NCBI GenBank assembly: GCA_002085035.1 | Contig: MZGM01000041.1 | Span: 1-11,048, forward strand | Length of the DNA stretch: 11,048 bases | Source: Candidatus Zhuqueibacterota bacterium 4484_219 | Lineage (GTDB): Bacteria > Zhuqueibacterota > JdFR-76 > 4484-219 | Direction of reading: 5' to 3' | Shown: positions 6,687 through 11,048 of the stretch, in pieces | Position numbering within the stretch: position 1 is the stretch's first letter | Layout of the letters: the number at the start of each line of letters is the position of its first letter | Translations under genes and position numbers: made by a program | Notes under the pieces: model-generated | Database searches by the model: none | Told to the model about the DNA's origin: nothing | The model's input: only the letters and a program-made list of their open reading frames with translations

Positions 6687-7376
6687 ATGTTGCTTTTTGG
6701 TGGTATTGATCCTACTGCTTCCAGCCGACGCCCTACGTTTTGTGCTTTGATAAACGAGAAATTCTGGCTCGTGAAGCTAAAACCTTGTCGCAAGGATGCT
6801 GAAATTGTTGCTTTTTTTCCGTCCCCAACCTGGGCTATAGGGCTGGATGCCCCATGTACTTTGCCATTGGGACTTGGTCGATGCTGCATGGAGGATGTAC
6901 CACAATGTAACTGTCAGCCCCAAAACCCTTGGAAAGGACGAATCGCCGAACGAGAACTGCGTAGCCTGGGTATTCATGCTTATGTAATTTCCCGAGAAAG
7001 CTTTGCCAAGGGCTGGATTCGTCGCGGGCTACGATTGCGCGATCAACTCCTTGCTGCTAACCACACGGTGTTGGAAGTTTTCCCTACAGCAACCAAAAAG
7101 CGGCTGTTCCCAAAATCATCCTGGCAGCTAAAATCCAGGCGGGAAGAACGACAGCGCCTACAATCTCTTCTGAGAGAGTGGATTGAGGGCCTTCCTACCG
7201 CCGAGGAACATTTGCTTTCTCACGATGAACTGGATGCGTTGCTGGCAGCTTTGACGGTCCTTCTACACTACTATCACGCTACCATATTGGTTGGAGACCA
7301 GGTGGAAGGACAGATCGTAATTCCGCGGTTGTACACGACAAAGTCTGATTTATTGCAAAAGCCTGTTCTTTCGTAA
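6687..7376 (+). CDS. DUF429 family protein (predicted RNase H-fold nuclease)
   Basis: This 229-residue protein matches DUF429, which is predicted to have an RNase H-like fold with acidic catalytic residues. Candidate positions are Asp8 in GGIDPTASSRRPT, Asp54 in AIGLDAPCTLP, Glu130 in VLEVFPTATKK and Asp180/Asp183 in SHDELDALLAALT. The Cys-rich segment GRCCMEDVPQCNC (64-76), followed by GRIAERELRSLGI, is also typical of the family. All four acidic positions are present, so the protein looks intact. Its substrate is unknown. The ATG at 6687 puts the first catalytic Asp at the usual distance from the N-terminus; no SD is visible in the 76-base gap upstream. The gene sits between the 79-residue gene and the metallo-beta-lactamase gene. 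Confidence 0.82.
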   Translation: MLLFGGIDPTASSRRPTFCALINEKFWLVKLKPCRKDAEIVAFFPSPTWAIGLDAPCTLPLGLGRCCMEDVPQCNCQPQNPWKGRIAERELRSLGIHAYVISRESFAKGWIRRGLRLRDQLLAANHTVLEVFPTATKKRLFPKSSWQLKSRREERQRLQSLLREWIEGLPTAEEHLLSHDELDALLAALTVLLHYYHATILVGDQVEGQIVIPRLYTTKSDLLQKPVLS

Positions 7377-7393
7377 AGCATAGCAAATGCTTT
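7375..7393. repeat. Small inverted repeat overlapping the DUF429 stop codon
   Basis: AAAGCAT, loop AGCAA, ATGCTTT: a perfect 7-bp stem of mixed composition. No T-run follows on either strand, so it is unlikely to terminate transcription. It may stabilise or process mRNA between the DUF429 and metallo-beta-lactamase genes, or be chance. Confidence 0.3.
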
Positions 7394-7420
7394 GACATCT
7401 TGTAAAAAATTAATTATTCA
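7392..7420 (+). promoter_or_regulatory. Weak candidate promoter before the metallo-beta-lactamase gene
   Basis: A perfect -35 hexamer, TTGACA (7392-7397), is followed after 17 bases by TATTCA (7415-7420), a poor -10. It could allow separate expression of the genes from 7441 onward. The confidence is low because only half the signal is good. Confidence 0.2.
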
Positions 7421-7440
7421 AACCATGAAAAGGTAACATC

Positions 7441-8199
7441 ATGGAGTTAATCATTCTGGGGTCGGGTTGTAGTGTACCTTCGACACGACGCAGTTCGCCC
7501 GGCTATTTCTTGCAAACTGAAGGGAAAAAGATTTTATTGGATGGTGGCACAGGTACATTGCGACAACTGGAAAAAGCAGGCAAGGACTTTCGAGAAATTG
7601 ACGCACTCTTTTACACTCATTTTCACCCCGATCATGTGGCGGATTTAGTGCCATTTCTGTTTGCCATTCGGCACACTCCCGGATTTAAACGCCAGAAAGA
7701 ATTATCCATATTTGGACCATGGGGATTCGTTAGCTTTTATCGCAAATTAGCTGATCTGTATGGTAACTGGCTCGTATCCCCAGAATATGATTTGACTATC
7801 AGAGAAGTGGGTGACGAAACTTTCTCTTTCGAGAATATCAACATTAGTTCCAAACCAGTACCTCATTCCGCTAACAGTATCGGCTATCGCTTTACCAATA
7901 CAGCAAAAAAATCAATCGTCTTTTCTGGCGACACCGATTATTGCCCCACACTAGTTACACTGGCACACAACGTAGATTTACTACTTCTGGAATGCTCATT
8001 TCCTGATCAACAAAAAGTAGATGGCCATCTATCTCCGACCTCAGCAGCTCAGGTAGCACAAGAATCCGGATGTAAAAAATTAGTGCTAACTCATTTCTAT
8101 CCACCAATGGAAAATGTGGATATCCGTGGAATAGTGACCCGACAGTATTCCGGTGAGGTGGTAATAGCTGAGGACTTAATGCAATTTAAAATTTCCTGA
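7441..8199 (+). CDS. MBL-fold metallohydrolase, ribonuclease Z-like
   Basis: This 252-residue protein has a metallo-beta-lactamase fold. The zinc motif THFHPDHVADL supplies His60, His62, Asp64 and His65. Further expected ligands are His142 (PHSANSIGYRF), Asp164 (FSGDTDY) and His218 (LTHFYPP), and HLSP at 196-199 is also typical. It opens with MELIILGSGCSVP, the hallmark of the RNase Z/phosphodiesterase branch. True tRNase Z is usually about 300 residues with a long exosite arm. This protein is shorter, with only a modest loop near 79-95, so tRNA 3'-end processing is possible but another phosphodiesterase role is equally likely. AAAAGG seven bases before the ATG gives a usable SD. It follows DUF429 after 64 bases and precedes tonB by 65. 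Confidence 0.87.
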   Translation: MELIILGSGCSVPSTRRSSPGYFLQTEGKKILLDGGTGTLRQLEKAGKDFREIDALFYTHFHPDHVADLVPFLFAIRHTPGFKRQKELSIFGPWGFVSFYRKLADLYGNWLVSPEYDLTIREVGDETFSFENINISSKPVPHSANSIGYRFTNTAKKSIVFSGDTDYCPTLVTLAHNVDLLLLECSFPDQQKVDGHLSPTSAAQVAQESGCKKLVLTHFYPPMENVDIRGIVTRQYSGEVVIAEDLMQFKIS

Positions 8200-8264
8200 T
8201 CTGTCAGAAAGTCATAGTTAAAAAATCTTGAAATTTTTGCTCAAAAATCTGATTAACAATAGCG

Positions 8265-9179
8265 ATGTCAGTACCTTTCTCAAAAAACTATCCCGATAAT
8301 ATTCGGAGCCGACGGATCGGTCTTTATCTTTTGCTGTCGTTTTTGCTGCACCTGCTGCTTTTTATTATTTACGGCTTGGGTACTCACTACCACTTGCTGG
8401 CGTTAAGAGAGAAAATTCCGCCCCAAGCTGAAAAGCGCATCGTTTTCGAAATAGTAGAAACGCCTAAGCAGTCAAATACATCTACTAAACCGAAGCAATC
8501 TGATTATCTCTCTGATAAAGACATGAAAGCTCAAAATCCTATTCAGACCAAACACCGTGGAAACACTCCTTTTGCATCTGGCGAATTTGAGCAGGCGACC
8601 CAACTATTGCCCAAAGGTACCAATAAGGCAACAGAAACTGCGCCTGTCACTACCGAAGCCACACAAGCAGGACAAAAATCGTCTTTGGAACAGAGCGAAA
8701 CCGAATTCGCCTTTTTGAGCCCTGACAAGCAAAAATTCAGTCGAGATCTCTTAACTGGTAAATCTTCACGGTCTGGTTACAGCACTGACATTACTCATCG
8801 AAGCGAAAAATTCAGCGTAGATGATCTGGGTGGTTTTGCTTTTAATACTTACAATTGGGATTTTGCTCCTTACCTCTTGCAGCTAAAAAAGACAATTCAG
8901 AGGCATATTTTCCCACCCCCGGCCTTTACTCAAATGGGCATTATCAATGGTAAAAATATTGTGAGATTCAAAATTCTTCCCAATGGTCAGATGCGTGATC
9001 TGGTAGTCATAAGCTACCAGGGGCATAAATCCTTGGTAGAAACGAGTATAAATGCGATAGCAAATTCAGCACCATTTCGTCCACTTCCAGCAAATTTTCC
9101 AGAGCCGTTCCTTGAGGTTACGGCATCATTCTGGTACATTACCCACGGAGTGCCAAACCGAAATAATCAAAGAAACTAA
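8265..9179 (+). CDS. tonB: TonB-family energy transducer
   Basis: This 304-residue protein has TonB layout: a short cytoplasmic N-terminus, one membrane helix at about 18-38 (GLYLLLSFLLHLLLFIIYG), a long polar, Thr/Gln/Lys-rich periplasmic linker (about 50-190) and a C-terminal TonB domain (about 200-295) containing YLLQLKKTIQRHIFPPP, VRFKILPNGQMRDL and PFRPLPANFPEPFLEVTASFWY. TonB passes inner-membrane proton-motive energy from ExbB/ExbD to outer-membrane transporters, so the host has an outer membrane. The linker is less Pro-rich than in the enterobacterial protein. No SD is visible before the ATG. It is followed after 40 bases by exbB, but no exbD or TonB-dependent receptor is in the window. 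Transport substrate cannot be inferred. Confidence 0.87.
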   Translation: MSVPFSKNYPDNIRSRRIGLYLLLSFLLHLLLFIIYGLGTHYHLLALREKIPPQAEKRIVFEIVETPKQSNTSTKPKQSDYLSDKDMKAQNPIQTKHRGNTPFASGEFEQATQLLPKGTNKATETAPVTTEATQAGQKSSLEQSETEFAFLSPDKQKFSRDLLTGKSSRSGYSTDITHRSEKFSVDDLGGFAFNTYNWDFAPYLLQLKKTIQRHIFPPPAFTQMGIINGKNIVRFKILPNGQMRDLVVISYQGHKSLVETSINAIANSAPFRPLPANFPEPFLEVTASFWYITHGVPNRNNQRN

Positions 9180-9219
9180 TTTATTGTTTTACTTTATTTA
9201 ATCGCGAAAGGGAAAAACC

Positions 9220-9855
9220 TTGAGTATTCTACGTGAGACAGTGGATTTTTTTGAGAAGGGCGGTCCGATGATGATTCCGCTACTGGCATCTTCAATTGTA
9301 GCTTTGGCGGTGACTTTGGAGCGACTTATTCAATTGAAGCACAAGCGCGTGCTCGATCCTCATTTAGTAAACATGGTTAATAATATTCACACCATAAAAG
9401 ATGTCGAAATGCTAAATTCTATCTGTCACAATAGCAACAGTAGCTTGGCTAACGTTATTCGGACAGGCTTAGAAAATCGCCACCTCCCTCCCAGCGAGCT
9501 TAAAGAGTTATTTGAAGATTCTGGCCGGCAAGAAACACGCAATCTGGAAAGGGGGTTGGGGGCACTGGAAACTGTGGCGGTCAGCTCCCCGTTAATGGGA
9601 TTACTGGGAACCGTCCTGGGAATGCTAAAAGTATTTAATGTTATCTCCGAAATAGGAGTCGGCCAAGCCAGCGCTCTTTCCGCTGGGATTTCTCAAGCTC
9701 TGATTACCACCATCTTTGGTCTATCAATTGGTATTCCTGCACTGATAGCCTACAACTATTTTACTCATAAAGTTGAAGATTTAGTAGCGGACATCGAGAA
9801 ATGTTCCATTGTATTGTTTCATAAATTGCGATCAATGAACACTGCCAATCAATAG
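9220..9855 (+). CDS. exbB: MotA/TolQ/ExbB proton-channel family protein
   Basis: This 211-residue inner-membrane protein has three likely membrane segments: about 17-36 (MMIPLLASSIVALAVTLERL), 117-140 and 158-180. The second and third carry the family signature: SSPLMGLLGTVLGMLKVF and ISQALITTIFGLSIGIPALIAYN. It forms the proton channel that drives TonB (as ExbB) or TolA (as TolQ). Pairing with tonB 40 bases upstream favours ExbB. The start is TTG at 9220, preceded by GAAAGGGA at a suitable distance; the next Met codons lie inside the first membrane segment region. The obligate partner ExbD/TolR, normally the next gene, is absent: after 135 bases comes an unrelated methyltransferase with different codon use. 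Confidence 0.88.
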   Translation: MSILRETVDFFEKGGPMMIPLLASSIVALAVTLERLIQLKHKRVLDPHLVNMVNNIHTIKDVEMLNSICHNSNSSLANVIRTGLENRHLPPSELKELFEDSGRQETRNLERGLGALETVAVSSPLMGLLGTVLGMLKVFNVISEIGVGQASALSAGISQALITTIFGLSIGIPALIAYNYFTHKVEDLVADIEKCSIVLFHKLRSMNTANQ

Positions 9856-9976
9856 TGTCCCAACGGTTGAGAGATAATTTGACCTGACATCAATTAACAT
9901 TTCGAGAAAGCCTTCGCTAACACTCAGGATTTCTTTTCCGCTGGCACCGTTAGACGCTGTTTGGGCTGTGCTTAAT

Positions 9977-9984
9977 GGAGGTGA
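9977..9984 (+). promoter_or_regulatory. Near-perfect Shine-Dalgarno site of the methyltransferase gene
   Basis: GGAGGTGA lies six bases before the ATG at 9991, an extended match to the 3' end of 16S rRNA. Most rightward genes in this window have no visible SD, so this site sets the methyltransferase apart from its neighbours. Confidence 0.7.
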
Positions 9985-9990
9985 AGAATA

Positions 9991-10635
9991 ATGAATGGTA
10001 TTGAAATCTTTGAAAAATACGCTCAAGAATATGATGAATGGTTTGATATGAATAGATTTACCTATGAGTCCGAAGTTCAGGCTTTAAAGAAATTCATTCC
10101 CAAAAATAGTAAGGGGCTAGAGGTTGGAGTGGGTACAGGAAGATTTGCAGTTCCTCTTGGTATTAAGATTGGAGTGGAGCCAGCAAAAGCAATGGCAAAT
10201 ATAGCACGGAAACGCGGAATAGAAGTCTATAATGCAAAGGCGGAAAAACTCCCTTTTAACGACTCTTCTTTTGACTTTGTATTGATAGTTGTAACAATAT
10301 GCTTTGTGCAAGACCCTATTGAAACCCTTAGAGAAGCAAAAAGAGTTCTTAGACCGGGAGGCCGTATTGTTATAGGCATAATTGACAAAGAAAGTTTTCT
10401 TGGTAAATTGTATGAAGCAAACAAGGAAGAGAACAAATTTTATAGAAAGGCTAAATTTTATTCTGCTAAAGAAGTTTTGGAGTGGCTTAAAAAATTGAAG
10501 TTTGAACATATCAAAACCTGTCAGACAATCTTCAAAAACCCCCAAGAAATAACCGTTATTGAACCTGTAAAAGACGGTTATGGAACAGGATGTTTTATAG
10601 TGATTTCTGCTCAGGTAAAAAATGAAAAATCCTGA
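9991..10635 (+). CDS. Class I SAM-dependent methyltransferase (Methyltransf_11/UbiE-like), probably horizontally acquired
   Basis: This 214-residue protein has the class I methyltransferase fold: motif I LEVGVGTGRF (43-52), the acidic GVEP (61-64), AEKLPF (84-89), FDFVLIVVTICFVQDP (94-109) and LRPGGRIVIGI (120-130). These features bind S-adenosylmethionine. The acceptor is not evident. No signal peptide or membrane segment is present. Arginine codons are mainly AGA (about six of nine), whereas exbB just upstream uses CGN almost throughout, and the coding sequence is more AT-rich in style. With the strong SD at 9977-9984, this points to recent arrival by horizontal transfer. It occupies the place where exbD/tolR would be expected. 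Downstream lies only repeat-rich non-coding DNA. Confidence 0.88.
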   Translation: MNGIEIFEKYAQEYDEWFDMNRFTYESEVQALKKFIPKNSKGLEVGVGTGRFAVPLGIKIGVEPAKAMANIARKRGIEVYNAKAEKLPFNDSSFDFVLIVVTICFVQDPIETLREAKRVLRPGGRIVIGIIDKESFLGKLYEANKEENKFYRKAKFYSAKEVLEWLKKLKFEHIKTCQTIFKNPQEITVIEPVKDGYGTGCFIVISAQVKNEKS

Positions 10636-10755
10636 GGTGCTACCTGAATGTTCTTGTGTGATGGTTTAATTGGAGATTGGTTAAGACAGAGGGGAAAGGT
10701 TGAGCAATGATTTTTAGACTTACGGAGTCAAACCCTGGCTTATTTGACACAGGTG

Positions 10756-10935
10756 CAGATTCTGTCGGAAAAATGGAGTTGTTGCCAGTACTGTGGACTC
10801 ACTTCAGATATCTATTTCTGTGGGAGGGCTCTCCAGAGCCCGATTGCATCAGCGCCTGGAGACGCCTCCTACATCTGTTTTCAAGGTAGAATGGAGCACG
10901 TTTTCTGTGAAATTGCCATTTTTCGACAGAATCTG
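10756..10935. repeat. Long inverted repeat (arms 10756-10776 and 10916-10935) enclosing a hairpin
   Basis: The left arm starts CAGATTCTGTCGG and ends AAAAATGG; the right arm is its reverse complement except for one missing base in the CC/C run (20 of 21 positions). The arms are about 139 bases apart and bracket the hairpin at 10819-10873. This arrangement resembles a small non-autonomous mobile or REP-like element. No target-site duplication is evident outside the arms. Confidence 0.65.
10819..10873. repeat. REP-like palindromic hairpin
   Basis: The left arm (10819-10841, TGTGGGAGGGCTCTCCAG...) pairs with the right arm (10852-10873, ending GACGCCTCCTACA) over about 18 of 23 positions around a 10-base loop, GATTGCATCA. 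The left arm also contains a nested perfect hairpin, GGGCTCT-CC-AGAGCCC (10826-10841), so two alternative folds exist. It is much more GC-rich than its surroundings. It resembles REP or BIME-type intergenic elements dispersed by RAYT (TnpA-REP) transposases; that link is inference, as no such gene is in the window. Confidence 0.65.
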
Positions 10936-10963
10936 GGCAAGAGATAGAAAAATCTTTACAGGG

Positions 10964-10980
10964 TTTTTTCCGAATCTGGG
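10964..10980 (+). repeat. Diverged direct copy of the inverted-repeat right arm
   Basis: TTTTTTCCGAATCTGGG shares TTTTTC and GAATCTGGG with the right arm region at 10918-10937, with three fewer bases between the two blocks. It is about 45 bases downstream, so the tail may hold several decayed copies of one repeat. Confidence 0.45.
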
Positions 10981-11048
10981 TTCAAAGAAAATAAGCTTAG
11001 CTCAAGGGCCTAGCAAACCGAGACCCACCGCCTCCGGCAGTCAATGTT

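Larger units (their letters stand above)
10636..11048. other. Gene-free repeat-rich tail
   Basis: I see no convincing gene in these 413 bases on either strand. Frames of 60 and 67 codons run rightwards from 10707 and 10744, but both read straight through the palindromic repeats and have no family signature. The region holds a composite inverted-repeat structure (10756-10935, with a hairpin at 10819-10873), a diverged extra copy of one arm (10964-10980), and a GC-richer stretch at about 11005-11040 that continues past the window. No clear terminator follows the methyltransferase; only a 4-bp stem, AGGT-GCT-ACCT, is near its stop. Confidence 0.7.

Noticed and set aside
8233..8248. AT-only inverted repeat ATTTTTG-CT-CAAAAAT before tonB, considered as a terminator.
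   Set aside because: The stem is almost pure A/T and the loop has only two bases, so it would not make a stable terminator hairpin; it is probably compositional.
9859..9957. Possible integron attC site before the methyltransferase: GTTAGAC fits the GTTRRRY core and AACGGT/ACCGTT is inverted across about 90 bases.
   Set aside because: There is no matching RYYYAAC core, no long paired stem, no second attC after the gene and no integrase, so the match is within chance.
10117..10545. Leftward 142-codon frame inside the methyltransferase gene.
   Set aside because: It is a shadow frame with Phe/Cys-rich composition and no family match, on the strand opposite a clear methyltransferase with all its motifs.
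10707..10947. Two overlapping frames of 60 and 67 codons that could be read as hypothetical proteins.
   Set aside because: Both run through the palindromic element, so their sequence is set by the repeat. Neither has a start context or a recognisable domain.

Overview
The window looks like chromosomal DNA of a Gram-negative bacterium of moderate GC content. A TonB/ExbB pair and a secreted CapA-type protein imply an outer membrane and periplasm. The gene content would fit an uncultured lineage near the FCB or PVC groups, but no marker here fixes a phylum. I found no rRNA, tRNA, CRISPR array or intact insertion sequence.

Layout: a divergent promoter region (about 3876-4136) splits the window into two arms. 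The left arm is read leftwards: class II fructose-bisphosphate aldolase (fba) with its own terminator, a broken MtnX/PSPase-like HAD phosphatase, a small coiled-coil protein with a good promoter and Shine-Dalgarno (SD) site, a secreted CapA-family metallophosphatase-like protein, and the N-terminal 218 codons of the replication-recombination ATPase RarA, cut by the window edge. The right arm is read rightwards: WbqC-family protein, Rossmann/DUF2520 protein, Mut7-C PIN-like RNase with a zinc ribbon, a 79-residue helical protein, DUF429 RNase H-fold protein, an RNase Z-like metallo-beta-lactamase, TonB, ExbB/TolQ, and a SAM methyltransferase of different codon style. The last 413 bases hold no convincing gene but do hold nested palindromic repeats.

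How the genes relate: the right arm's middle section encodes three predicted nuclease-fold proteins with one small unknown protein among them. It is followed by half of a Ton energy-transduction system. TonB and ExbB are present, but the expected ExbD/TolR is not next. In its place is a methyltransferase with mostly AGA arginine codons and a strong SD, then the repeat-rich tail, which suggests that foreign DNA landed at or near the end of the Ton operon. The two arms appear to be driven by promoters with identical hexamers (TTGCAA, 17 bp, TATATT) facing away from each other.

I see no clear new defence or mobile system. The most interesting signals are the composite palindromic element at 10756-10980, the truncated exb operon with its apparently acquired methyltransferase, the Asp-to-Asn change in the Mut7-C active-site motif, and the internally deleted MtnX-like gene.
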